64,000 nucleotides of DNA, taken from Streptomyces sp. NP-1717. Lineage in GTDB: Bacteria; Actinomycetota; Actinomycetes; Streptomycetales; Streptomycetaceae. The stretch covers positions 31,240 to 95,239 of the forward strand of contig NZ_JAAPBF010000004.1 of NCBI RefSeq assembly GCF_022695985.1. Reading direction: 5' to 3'. Under the pieces are notes generated by a model. That model searched no databases, was not told the origin of the DNA, and saw only the letters and a program-made list of their open reading frames with translations. Shown here one piece after another: positions 1 through 8,166 of the stretch (position 1 is its first letter; each line of letters starts with the position of its first letter). The position numbers were made by a program, and so were the translations under genes.

Positions 1-54
1 CCGACGTGTTCGGGTCGGCGGGCCGCAACTGTAGGGCGGGATGAGTCGAATCGG

Positions 55-378
55 TCAGACCGTGCTGCGCGGCGCTTGGGCGTCCTTGAGGATCTGATCG
101 TGGTCGAACGCGAGGTCCGGGAGCGCGTCCAGAGGCCACCAGCGGGCGTCGGAGGCGTCGTCCCCGGCCGCCGGCGGAACGGGCGTCGGCAGGGTGGCCG
201 TGTAGGCGATGGTGACGACCCGGCCGCGGGGGTCGCGGCCGGGAGCGTGGTACGGGCCGACCTGCCGGAGCTCGGCGGTGGAGAGCGAGATGGCGGTCTC
301 CTCCTCCAGCTCACGCGCCGCAGCCTTCAGAATCTCCTCGCCGACGTTCACGTATCCACCGTTAGGAACAGTTCGCAT
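55..378 (-). pseudogene. Nudix hydrolase, N-terminally truncated remnant
   Basis: A 107-residue frame carries a Nudix signature near its N-terminus: G8, E14, then REL-EEE at residues 22-27, with the last conserved glycine replaced by alanine. Nudix pyrophosphatases are usually 130-160 residues, and the strands that normally precede the signature are missing here. An in-frame TGA lies two codons upstream of the only ATG, so the gene cannot be extended. The C-terminal half (WWPLDALPDLAFDHDQIL) looks normal for the ADP-ribose/NADH pyrophosphatase-like subgroup. I read it as a 5'-truncated remnant; a short functional protein is unlikely without the first beta strands. Confidence 0.7.
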
Positions 379-979
379 GTCTCAGAGCCGCTGTTGTCTC
401 AACGGATCCATTTCAGAGATGTGCAGGGCATCCGTCGACACGTAACCGGGGGTGTCTCACGCTGAGCGACAAATTTTGCCTTGCTGTGACCTCGTGATCC
501 GTGGACCGGGTCGGATCAGCACCGCCTGGGTGCTCTCACGGCCTCGGTACTGGTGAGCTCGCGTATTCAACTGTCGCCCCTGCTCCCGGTGTACAAGGAC
601 AAGTCTTACTCTCTGTAGCTAGTTGGCACAGTGGCTAGGGCGACTCGCGGCAGTTGAATGGCGAGCTCACCAGCACCAAACCCGGGATCAGGTCAGCGAA
701 GCCGTTGTTGTTCACGGCGAGTTCGCGGCCGACCCGGCAGCCAACTTCACCCGCCGCTCCAACGCCCACGTCAGCCCGTCCGCCATCAACAGCCCCTCCC
801 TGTAGCGGATCTCCCTACCCGAGCGTGCGAGGCGGCTGAGGCCAAGAGCAGGCGTCCGGCCATGCCGGACGGGCACCAGCTCCAGTCACGGGGAGCAGCC
901 AGATAGGTTTGGCTGGTCAACGTCAACTCCGGTTCAAGGATGATTCGGGAAACTACGGCCTTGGCGTGGTCACGACTCG
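379..979. other. Intergenic stretch without a convincing gene
   Basis: Short frames on the plus strand (for example near 623-906) show no recognisable domain and no ribosome binding site. The only structure I see is the long imperfect inverted repeat listed separately at 550-673. The stretch probably consists of recombined debris between the truncated Nudix gene and the low-GC gene at 992. Confidence 0.5.
550..673. repeat. Long imperfect inverted repeat
   Basis: The left arm at 550-573 (CTGGTGAGCTCGC followed by ATTCAACTG) is repeated in inverted orientation at 651-673, differing by about two bases. The similarity continues inward as TCGCCC (574-579) against GGGCGA (639-644), with six extra bases in the right arm. 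The arms enclose about 60 unique bases. This could be the two ends of a collapsed small mobile element, a recombination site or a large cruciform; the sequence alone does not decide. Confidence 0.6.
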
Positions 980-985
980 TATAAT
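980..985 (+). promoter_or_regulatory. Consensus -10 box TATAAT directly before an ATG
   Basis: A perfect TATAAT ends six bases before the ATG at 992. A transcript starting at the usual distance would begin at or next to the start codon, so the mRNA is probably leaderless, consistent with no purine-rich ribosome binding site in front of this ATG. No well-spaced -35 element is obvious; TTGGCG at 961-966 is only 13 bases away. Confidence 0.6.
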
Positions 986-991
986 CCTGCT

Positions 992-1921
992 ATGCAGGAA
1001 GCTGTGATCGGAGGACTGGGGACCATCGTTGGTGCGCTGATCGGAGCGTGGGCGGTATCCAAGGCTCGAACGCCGACCAAGGCGCATGTCGACCTCGTTG
1101 ATGCCTCCTTGATCCTGCCGGAGATGCTTCAGCCGGCCGAGCGAGCCAGCCTGAGCGGGCCGACCCCAGAATTAGTCATTGATGTCAAGCTACTGAATAG
1201 TGGCGGACAGACTGCATATGTCCACGCACTTAGTCTGGAACTCTCAGAAATAATCTACAATGCGGGCACCGAGATGCCTAGAATCTGGGACCCGGAGGAG
1301 GATGTCCTCAATCGGATGAACCTCCAAGAATGGTCAGCAAGATATGGAGTCTATTCGCATGCTGAGCTAGTCCTGCAAGGATTACCCAGAAAGGGTAAGG
1401 TTGCGATCCCGCTGTCCCAGGAGCTTAAATCTGGCAGTGTAGACAGGGTATGTCTAGACTGGTCGCCACCTACAGTCAATGCTGAGAACTGGCCGCGCGT
1501 CCAGGCATTCAAGGCGCGCGTGAGTGTCACCTATAACGCTACACAGGTGGCCAAGTTTAATAAGACGCTTGAATCTCCTGTATTGAATCACCCGCTTAGA
1601 GCAACCTTTAGCCATCTGCTATCTACACTTGAGAGCCTATTGGCTCAATGCCATGAAGAGTGGACGCCGCATGAGTTGCAGATTCTCAGCAGCAGGCAAT
1701 TGCCCTCAGATACTCCGCGGCTCCTAAAGTGGCGCGGGTATGAAATGGATCCTCTTGAGGCGATTCGCAGGTGTCTCGATGCCCATGAGCAACGCCTACG
1801 TGAGCTGATAGATTCCTATGTCGCTGCTGGCGGCAGTTATCCTGAGCAACTTGAACAGCTTCAGGAGGAAATCTCGGAACTTCCGAGACTGCGGCGTCAA
1901 CTTGGTGTGGCCGTCATCTGA
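992..1921 (+). CDS. Hypothetical protein with N-terminal membrane segment, low GC
   Basis: The protein has 309 residues and I do not recognise its family. Residues 4-22 (AVIGGLGTIVGALIGAWAV) form a hydrophobic, glycine-rich helix that would anchor the N-terminus in the membrane, followed by KART and a soluble region. The last 70 residues are charged and helical (LEAIRRCLDAHEQRLRELID, then a leucine-rich stretch). Codon use is markedly less GC-rich than the surroundings, with frequent A/T third positions (AAT, TTT, AGA, ATA), a sign of acquisition from a lower-GC source. The start is fixed by a consensus TATAAT just upstream, suggesting a leaderless transcript. It stands alone, with no functional neighbour on the same strand. 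Confidence 0.75.
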   Translation: MQEAVIGGLGTIVGALIGAWAVSKARTPTKAHVDLVDASLILPEMLQPAERASLSGPTPELVIDVKLLNSGGQTAYVHALSLELSEIIYNAGTEMPRIWDPEEDVLNRMNLQEWSARYGVYSHAELVLQGLPRKGKVAIPLSQELKSGSVDRVCLDWSPPTVNAENWPRVQAFKARVSVTYNATQVAKFNKTLESPVLNHPLRATFSHLLSTLESLLAQCHEEWTPHELQILSSRQLPSDTPRLLKWRGYEMDPLEAIRRCLDAHEQRLRELIDSYVAAGGSYPEQLEQLQEEISELPRLRRQLGVAVI

Positions 1922-2272
1922 GACGGATCAAGCTCCAGGCCGGCTGTCGCAAACCTTCAGCGGGTAATCGGGGGTCGGAACGCTGGCGACCTCGCGTAAT
2001 CAGGCTACTTTGTCTCCGGCGCAATCGCTCTGCTTCGTAAAGCGCGTCAGGTACGCGAAGCGGGCTGCGGATCTACCCGCGCGCGATATGCACTCAGATG
2101 GACCGAGCGGTCAGGATGTACCGGCGGACCGGGCGGGTCCCCTTGCCGCCGACGCCGCCCGCACCGTCGCCGGGATTTGCTGGACTGGGTGATACCCCCC
2201 GCGGCACTCTCTGACGCGCCAGGGGTACCCGATCACTACCCAATCGACCAAGATCAATATCAGCACCAATGG
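1922..2272. other. Intergenic stretch, no gene seen
   Basis: About 350 bases separate the low-GC gene from the stop of the minus-strand helix-turn-helix gene. The short frames present have no recognisable domain and no ribosome binding site. Confidence 0.5.
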
Positions 2273-2746
2273 CTATACGGATGTTCCCCGAGGCCGGAAG
2301 ATGTCGGTGTCGTGCTGGTGAGTCAGCCCGCTCGTCGAAGTGTGGCCGCCTTGCAGGAGGCCAAGCCGGTTCTGCTGGGGCTTGTTCGCTGCCTTCTTCT
2401 TCAGCTCGATGGTTTCGCGGTAGAGGTTCGCGGCGACCGTAGCGAGGGCGTCGAGTTTGGCCTGGAGCTCGCCGGCCCTTTTGTTGGCTATGCGGAGCTT
2501 GGCCTTGAGCTCGGCGATCGTCTCATCGCGGCGGACCTCTCCGGGGGTGCGCAGGACGGGGTGAGCAACCTGGATGTCCCATTCCTTCAGGATGTCCTGG
2601 GCTCGGTGGACGGTGGCGTGGCTGACCCGGGTCTCTCGGGCCAGGTTCTCCTTCGTCAACGCGCCGTCGCTGTGCCGGGGTTCTCCGGCCAGCAGTCGGG
2701 TCATGGCCTCGCGTAGCTTGTCGGCGGTCGCGGCGGATACCGGCAT
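2273..2746 (-). CDS. Helix-turn-helix / coiled-coil protein associated with site-specific recombinases
   Basis: The protein has 157 residues. Residues 1-60 contain a helix-turn-helix-like segment (LTKENLARETRVSHATVHRA) and residues 70-120 a coiled coil (RDETIAELKAKLRIANKRA onward, then LYRETIELKKKAANK). This layout resembles the small third protein of Tn554-type and similar actinobacterial recombinase modules, where it follows one or two tyrosine recombinases. That assignment is inference. The start codon overlaps the stop of an upstream reading frame (TGATG), a sign of former translational coupling to a partner gene of which only the tail remains. The last 30 residues (after NKPQQN) are low-complexity and may be run-on into unrelated DNA after a 3' truncation. 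Confidence 0.6.
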   Translation of the reverse strand: MPVSAATADKLREAMTRLLAGEPRHSDGALTKENLARETRVSHATVHRAQDILKEWDIQVAHPVLRTPGEVRRDETIAELKAKLRIANKRAGELQAKLDALATVAANLYRETIELKKKAANKPQQNRLGLLQGGHTSTSGLTHQHDTDIFRPRGTSV

Positions 2747-2820
2747 CAGGTGCTCTCCTTGAGGCGGTCGATGTGTTGGGTGGCGGAGCGGACGTCCGCG
2801 AGATCCGCGCTGCCCCGACT
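2746..2820 (-). pseudogene. C-terminal tail of a lost gene coupled to the HTH gene
   Basis: In the frame that stops at the TGATG overlap the last residues read DLADVRSATQHIDRLKEST, a well-behaved helical protein end. Further upstream this frame turns into arginine- and proline-rich nonsense, so the body of the gene is gone or out of frame. By analogy with recombinase modules the lost gene may have been a tyrosine recombinase; fragments of such an enzyme occur at 55,650-56,225. Confidence 0.4.
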
Positions 2821-2949
2821 ACGTCGCCCAATCTGCGGGCGAAGCCGACCCGGCAGCGGCCGACCAGCCGATCTCCACGCACACCCTTCCGTTCGAATTC
2901 TGAGCTGGGCAAACACTGAAACCCAGAGACTCGAAATGTCATGAACGGC

Positions 2950-3470
2950 TCAGAAACAGGCACTCAGGCCGGCCGCGACGGCGGGGATCATCGGGACGAA
3001 GATGTCGATGGGCGACACCTTCGGCGCGGCCGCGGCACGGGCGGTGGAACCGCCCCAGGGAACCGTGTTCAGCGCTCCGTTGGTAGTGGCTGTCACGCAG
3101 GTCAGAACGACCGGGCTCATCCCCAGGCGCAGGTAGATGGGCAGGAACGCCGACGTGACGATGATGAACGTGGTCGAGCCGTCACCGTCCAGCGACACGA
3201 TCGCGGAGAGCAGCGCCGTGCCGACGACGATCTTCACCGGGTCCTGCCGGACCACGCGCAGCAGACCACGGATGAGCGGGTCGAAAAGCCCCACATCGAT
3301 CATGACGCCGAAGAACGTGATCGCGAAGAACAGCAGTGCCGCGGTCGGTGCGACATCCTCGATCGACCTGCCGATGTCGTCGGAAATCCCCAGCCCCGTC
3401 CCAGCCAGAAGGCCGAAGACGACGGGAACCAGAACAAGGGCCGCGACAGGAACGACGGCAGTATCCCGAC
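2950..3470 (-). pseudogene. CitMHS-type citrate/metal:proton symporter, internal fragment
   Basis: About 170 residues match the CitM family of citrate-Mg/Ca:H+ symporters: several membrane helices, the segment SLDGDGSTTFIIVTSAFLP and the following TNGALNTVPWGG with KVSPIDIFVPMIPA are characteristic of this family as I know it. The family is about 430-450 residues long. Here the first 25 or so residues are replaced by the IstB tail (the frame runs in from 3564 without a stop) and everything after the AVAAGLSACF stop is missing. The gene was therefore cut on both sides and cannot make a transporter. Confidence 0.75.
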
Positions 3471-3770
3471 GGCGTCCACCGGTTTTCCTACTTGGAAGGC
3501 GGCCTGCCGTTCTTGTCGTGGGGCTCTTGGGGCGCTTGTTGGGGCGGTAGCTGGGGCCGTTCATGATGACCTGGTGGCTGGTACTGATGAGCCGGTCGAG
3601 GAGTGGCTCGGCGACGACTGGGTTGGGAAAGAGGGGATACCAGTCGCTGGGTGCCGGCTGCTGGTGATGATCAGGGACCGTCCCTGCCGCTCACTGACCA
3701 GCTCGTGGAGGTCGTCGGCCTGGGCTGCGGAGAGCTGACGCATGGCGAAGTCGTCGAGGAGATTCCCCGT
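3470..3770 (-). pseudogene. IS21-family IstB ATPase, C-terminal fragment with frameshift
   Basis: Reading on the minus strand from 3770, the first frame gives NLLDDFAMRQL, ADDLHELVSERQGRSLIITS, the Walker B and sensor region of IstB helper ATPases. At about 3648 a single base is missing and the next frame continues with SDWYPLFPNPVVAEPLLDRL and then TSHQVIMNGPSYRPNKRPK, the typical IstB end. Walker A and the N-terminal half are absent; the junction at about 3770 is abrupt. The reading frame then runs without a stop into the CitMHS fragment. This is a dead remnant of an IS21-type element. Confidence 0.8.
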
Positions 3771-3916
3771 TGACCACCGGCCTGAGCATCCGCCACCACA
3801 CCGGCGCCGACGCCGCCGTACTGCGCCCGCGCGCAAGAGACCGCGAGAGATCTGACGGAAACGCCACGGCAAAGGGATTTCCCGGCGGACAATGTCCGGA
3901 GGGGAGGATGAAACAG

Positions 3917-4240
3917 GTGAACGAAGAGCGAGTTGTGGCAGGCTTCGGTCTTGCGGAGGCGATCGGTATCTTGCGCGACGAGTTGCTCGCGGCACGAGAG
4001 GCAGGTGCGGAGTCGGCGGTGCAACTCCCCATCGAATCCATGACGGTCGAGCTGACAGTGACCGCGTCGCGGTCCGTGGACGGCAAGGCGGGGTTCAAGG
4101 TGCCGTTCGTCGAGGTCGGGGGTGGTGGAACTCGCGGGCATGGCAACGAGCAGCGGGTGACGGTCACCTTCGGGAGCCCGGTGGACGCGCAGGGCCGACC
4201 CGTCAAAGTCGCTCGCGGCGGCAGTGAGTTGAAGGACTGA
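3917..4240 (+). CDS. Trypsin-co-occurring domain 2 (Trypco2) protein
   Basis: The 107-residue protein begins MNEERVVAGFGLAEAIGILR and has the layout of the Trypco2 domain: a helix with an LRDELLAAREAG motif, then an alternating beta region (VELTVTASRSVDGKAGFKVP), a glycine-rich loop and a final strand RVTVTFGSPVD. I chose GTG at 3917 because GGGGAGG at 3901-3907 lies nine bases before it, whereas the ATG at 3908 directly abuts that site. It is followed four bases later by the trypsin-like gene. The family name records frequent neighbourhood with trypsin-like proteases in predicted bacterial conflict/signalling systems; its molecular role is not established. It is likely a small partner or sensor for the protease. 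Confidence 0.8.
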   Translation: MNEERVVAGFGLAEAIGILRDELLAAREAGAESAVQLPIESMTVELTVTASRSVDGKAGFKVPFVEVGGGGTRGHGNEQRVTVTFGSPVDAQGRPVKVARGGSELKD

Positions 4241-4244
4241 CGCA

Positions 4245-6635
4245 TTGACCGGTGTCCCATGGTCGGAGCGTTTGGTCGAGGTGATCGCCGACCTCGGTCC
4301 GGTCGGCTTCCGTTACGGATCCGGCTGCGTGGTTGCCGGCAAGACCGTGCTCACCGCCGCGCATGTCATCTTCGACGCGGTGGGCGTCACGATCCGCGAC
4401 ACCCATAAGCGGTCCTACCCGGCCCAGGTCGACGCCGAGTTCGTGGGTTCGCCCGAAGGCCCCGCCCCGGACTTCGCGCTACTGCAGGTCGACGACCTTC
4501 CAGGCGACGGCTATCCGCCGCTAGCCCTCGGACGGGCGGTGAGGGACAGCCAGACACCCGTGGTGATCGAACGCTGCCACGCGTTCGGCTACCCGGGGTT
4601 CGCTGAGACCTCCGAGCCGCGGCCGGCTCGGGACAGCGTCCACGCGGTCGGCGTGATCGCACCCCTGTCCAAGCTCTCCCGTGGTCTGTTGAGCATGGTG
4701 GTCTCCCTCGAACCGGCAACGCTGGGTCCGCAGTCGGCGTCGGCCCGATCAGGGGAGTCGCCCTGGTCAGGGATGTCCGGCGGCCCTGTCGTCGCCGACG
4801 AAAGGCTTCTGGGCATGGTCGTCGAGCATGCGCTCGCCGAGGGGGCCTCGACCGTCACCGTGCTGCCGCTGACCGCGTTGGAAGCGGACCCGGACCGGCC
4901 CCGCTGGGGGCCGGGTGTCCCCCATCCGGCGGCGTGGTGGCGGCGGCTCGGCGCGGTCGACGGTCCGGCACACCTGCAACCCGTGCCAGCACCGTCCGCG
5001 ACGCATGCCGCAGACGCCCCGCCACCGTCGGCCGCACCGGTCACGCCCCCGCCCCGGCCCTCGCTCGCCCACGCCTTCGTGTCCCGTGCCCTCGTCTTCG
5101 CCGGCGCCGAGCACGTCACCAAGAAGGACTTGGCCGCGACCATCCGCAAGCACTGGGCAATCGCCGCCGACCGGTTCTTCCGGCGCATGGGCACCGAGTC
5201 GTACCCCTCGGAGAGCTGGGCCGAACTGCGTTCCTGGCTACGGCAGTTCAACGACCACCGGACCGACGACGTCGAGGGTCGGATCGTCCTCATCGACACC
5301 TACCTGACCGACCCACGCCTCTCACACGACCACAAGCTGCTGCGCCTGCTGCACTGGCTCGACCCAGACGGCCCGGTCGTCTACCGCGGTCGCCCGATCA
5401 CCTACGGCTCGTTGGCCCAAATCTGCCTGCGCCGCTACGTCGGCGGTGGCAGGCGCGATGCCGAACTACTCGAGGAACTGGCCAGGCCGCACGGACGGCT
5501 GCTCGACACTCTGGCCGAGTTCCCCACGCTCGATCGACTGCGGGGCGTGCGGCGGTCGTGGCACAAAGCCCTGAAGAAGTGGCGGGACGCCGATTCGACG
5601 TTGTGGCCGCCCGAGGTGCGGGACTGGGCTGCGGACGTCGGGCCGGGGGCGCTGCTGGCCGCCCGTCTGCCGCCGGGCCACCTGGCGGAGATCCGGCCCC
5701 GGCTGCCGGCCGAAGCACAACCGCCGGATCCGAGCAGTGCGTGGTACGACCATCTGCTCCAGGCCGCGGGGGGTCGGGATACCGTACTCGGCCGGCTGGC
5801 CGAGGCCGAGTGGTCCGCCCAAGCCCGACAGGAGGCGCTCACTACTGCCAGGGAGCGCGAGCAGCGGCTCCGGCAGGAACGGGCGGCGGAACAGCGGCGG
5901 CAAACAGAGGAAAGGCAGCGGCGGGAGCGTCTTCGGCTCGCCGCAGAGGAGGAAGGCGAGCGGCAGCGCAGGGTGCAACTGGAGCTGGAGCAACGGCGTC
6001 TTCGGCGCGCCGAAGACGAGGAAGGCGAGCGGCAGCGCGAGACGGAGTGGCAGGCTGCCGAGACAGCCCGGCTGAGTGCGGCCATCCGTGCCCTGGCCGT
6101 ACTGCGCGCGTTCGCACTCGGGGCCCTGTGGGCCCTGTTTTTGATCGTGGCAATCTGGCTCAGCTGGTGGTTCACCAGTTACGAGTTCGACGCCGCACAG
6201 ATCCTGTCCTGGCTGGCCTGCATCTTCAGCGCTTCGGCCCTGTATCGGGTAGTTCCCTGCGCCCTGCGGCTCGGCGGCGCTTTTCGGCCGCGGCTGCGTA
6301 CGCCATCGACCTGGCTGCCACCGACTCGCCCAGCCCTGGCGACTGCAGCTCTGCTACTGGTCTACGGCCTAATCGGCGGTGATTCCTCGTCCCGTTCGGA
6401 CAGTGTCAAGGCCGACTCCGACCTCCTCCGGGACCGCGGCCTGGGCGCATTCCTGAACTACGTGAGCCAGAACGGCTCCAGATCATCCTTCGGAGACATC
6501 CTCATCGGGCTGCTCGCGCTGGTCGTCGGCGCCGGATGCGTCTGGTTCGGCCAGCACGCCGGCCGAACGGCGGCACGCCGCTGGAAGGAGACCCACGCCC
6601 AGCAGGACGCTCACCGTCTCACCGGCCCCCGATGA
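4245..6635 (+). CDS. Trypsin-like serine protease with coiled coil and membrane domain
   Basis: The 796-residue protein starts with TTG four bases after the Trypco2 stop. Residues 15-240 are a trypsin-fold protease with an apparently complete triad: His40 (VLTAAHV), Asp76 (PDFALLQV), Ser178 (GMSGGPVV). There is no signal peptide, so the protease domain is probably cytoplasmic. A proline-rich linker (about 245-280) leads to a helical domain (about 285-420, AEHVTKKDLAATIRKHWAIA onward) that I cannot assign. Residues about 515-605 are a Glu/Arg/Gln-rich coiled coil, then several membrane helices (about 618-645, 660-680, 690-705, 755-775) end the protein. The architecture fits a membrane-tethered effector switched on through the central domain; this is inference from similar Trypco systems. 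Confidence 0.85.
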   Translation: MTGVPWSERLVEVIADLGPVGFRYGSGCVVAGKTVLTAAHVIFDAVGVTIRDTHKRSYPAQVDAEFVGSPEGPAPDFALLQVDDLPGDGYPPLALGRAVRDSQTPVVIERCHAFGYPGFAETSEPRPARDSVHAVGVIAPLSKLSRGLLSMVVSLEPATLGPQSASARSGESPWSGMSGGPVVADERLLGMVVEHALAEGASTVTVLPLTALEADPDRPRWGPGVPHPAAWWRRLGAVDGPAHLQPVPAPSATHAADAPPPSAAPVTPPPRPSLAHAFVSRALVFAGAEHVTKKDLAATIRKHWAIAADRFFRRMGTESYPSESWAELRSWLRQFNDHRTDDVEGRIVLIDTYLTDPRLSHDHKLLRLLHWLDPDGPVVYRGRPITYGSLAQICLRRYVGGGRRDAELLEELARPHGRLLDTLAEFPTLDRLRGVRRSWHKALKKWRDADSTLWPPEVRDWAADVGPGALLAARLPPGHLAEIRPRLPAEAQPPDPSSAWYDHLLQAAGGRDTVLGRLAEAEWSAQARQEALTTAREREQRLRQERAAEQRRQTEERQRRERLRLAAEEEGERQRRVQLELEQRRLRRAEDEEGERQRETEWQAAETARLSAAIRALAVLRAFALGALWALFLIVAIWLSWWFTSYEFDAAQILSWLACIFSASALYRVVPCALRLGGAFRPRLRTPSTWLPPTRPALATAALLLVYGLIGGDSSSRSDSVKADSDLLRDRGLGAFLNYVSQNGSRSSFGDILIGLLALVVGAGCVWFGQHAGRTAARRWKETHAQQDAHRLTGPR

Positions 6636-6639
6636 GCTG

Positions 6640-7228
6640 TTCGCGAATAAGGGAAGCTCCTCGTGTGAAGCTTGGGCCCCGCAGCGGAAGAGCCGTTGCA
6701 GGCGCTCGGCGGCCAGCCCGGAGCCCCGTCGGTGTCCTTGACCGTGCGCCGGAAGAACCGCTGGTAGCCGTGGAACTTGGCGGCGATCTTCTGCGGAGTC
6801 TCGTGGCGGTTGTCGGCCTCGATGAACAGCAGCGGTATCCCGTCCTCCGGGGCGGTGAGGACGATGTCGGCGTACACCGCGGCCCGCCTCGGGGTGGTCC
6901 ACGTCCCGGCGAGGGACAGCACCACCTCGGTCGCGAAGGAGCAGATCGTGCCCACACCCGCCGAGGCCTCCACTGCGGACCGGGCGGCGGCCTGGCAGTC
7001 CAGCGCGTAGGCGGCCCGCTCCCCCGGCGGGTGACCATGCGTCTCTTCGTACTCGGCCACGAGGGCGGGCATCGCGTCGGCGATCTGCCGACGGGGGATC
7101 GCCTCCCGCAGGAGCCCCGACGCGCACTCCCGAACCAGCCAAGGCGTCAGCCCCCGGTGCCACCTTTCGGCCTCATCCGCCATCAACTCGCCACCCACAC
7201 CGTGCAATCGCACAGTGTGCGCCATCAT
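6640..7228 (-). pseudogene. Replication-relaxation family protein, truncated
   Basis: From ATG at 7228 the frame reads MAHTVRLHGVGGELMADEAE and later TWTTPRRAAVYADIVLTAPE, PLLFIEADNRHETPQKIAA and FFRRTVKDTDG, which resembles the C-terminal half of plasmid-type replication-relaxation proteins of Streptomyces. After KDTDG the sequence becomes unrelated (APGWPPSACNGSS...), indicating a frameshift or junction near 6725, and the frame ends within 25 bases of the protease stop. The missing N-terminal winged-helix part and the broken end make it a remnant of an integrated plasmid or AICE. Confidence 0.65.
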
Positions 7229-7289
7229 GTGGAACAGGGCATGGTGATGAAGGGCCAAGCCCTGTTCCGAAGGCGAGGTCCCAGAGTCT

Positions 7290-8150
7290 GTGTCACGGCC
7301 CCGATCCGGCCCCACCGCGGCCCTGCGCCTGCTGGGAGCGGATCTTCGAGCCCGCCGCGAAGCCGCCGGCGTCACCCTCGAGGCCGCTGCAGACTCCCTC
7401 GGGGTGCACAGAGCCACGGTTAGCCGCCTGGAGCGGGCGCATACCGGGCCAAACCCCAAAATCGTCAGCGAACTGCTGCACCTCTACGGCGCCCCCAATG
7501 AGGAGGCCGAGGCAGTGCTCCGGGCGCTGGAGGAGGCGAAGGAGCCAGGCTGGTGGCACCCGTGGCGTGATGTCCTGCCCGAGTACCTGGCCGGGGTGAT
7601 CGACCTGGAATCGGCAGCGGACCTGATCCGCGTCTACTCCCCCGGTGTCGTCCCGGAGCTGCTCCAGACCCCGGGATATGCCCGCGCCCTCCTGCGGCTG
7701 CGTTACCCCCGGGCGACCGGTGAGGAGGTCGACCGGCTGCTGCAGCTCCTGCGCGAACGTCAGGAACACACCCTGCGGCGTCCGGTGCGGCCGGTGCGGC
7801 TGTGGGCCCTGATCGAGGACGTAGTCCTCCAGCGGCCCGTCGGCGGGCCTTCGGCCATGACCGAGCAGATGAATTTCCTCGACCACTACACCCGCCACCG
7901 CGGCAGCGGAATCACCGTCCAGGTGATTCCCACAGCCGTCGGAGGTCACCCGCTGCTGCTGTCCGGGCCGGTATCAATCCTGCGCTACTCCCATCCGCTG
8001 CTGGAGGACCGGCTGATCGCCCCGAACCTGCATCCCGGGGTGTCCCCCATCACCGAGGATTTCGACGTCGTACACACCTACCTCGGGGCGATGGACGAGA
8101 CGGCGACCCTCGCGCCACCCCCTACCACGCCCTTGCCGACACCGTTCTGA
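7290..8150 (+). CDS. XRE-family regulator with DUF5753 domain
   Basis: The 286-residue protein has an N-terminal Cro/C1 helix-turn-helix (residues 10-65: LGADLRARREAAGVTLEAAA, then LGVHRATVSRLERAHTGPN) and a C-terminal DUF5753 region (about 95-275) with the typical YSPGVVPELLQTPGYARAL motif and a final LGVSPI-like turn around HPGVSPITEDF. Proteins of this type are abundant in Streptomyces, usually next to a small DUF397 protein; here the neighbour is a DUF574 methyltransferase 16 bases downstream, probably co-transcribed. The start is a GTG; the region upstream is divergent to the replication-relaxation remnant. The DNA target is unknown. Confidence 0.9.
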   Translation: MSRPRSGPTAALRLLGADLRARREAAGVTLEAAADSLGVHRATVSRLERAHTGPNPKIVSELLHLYGAPNEEAEAVLRALEEAKEPGWWHPWRDVLPEYLAGVIDLESAADLIRVYSPGVVPELLQTPGYARALLRLRYPRATGEEVDRLLQLLRERQEHTLRRPVRPVRLWALIEDVVLQRPVGGPSAMTEQMNFLDHYTRHRGSGITVQVIPTAVGGHPLLLSGPVSILRYSHPLLEDRLIAPNLHPGVSPITEDFDVVHTYLGAMDETATLAPPPTTPLPTPF

Positions 8151-8166
8151 GAAAGGCTCCGTGCTG

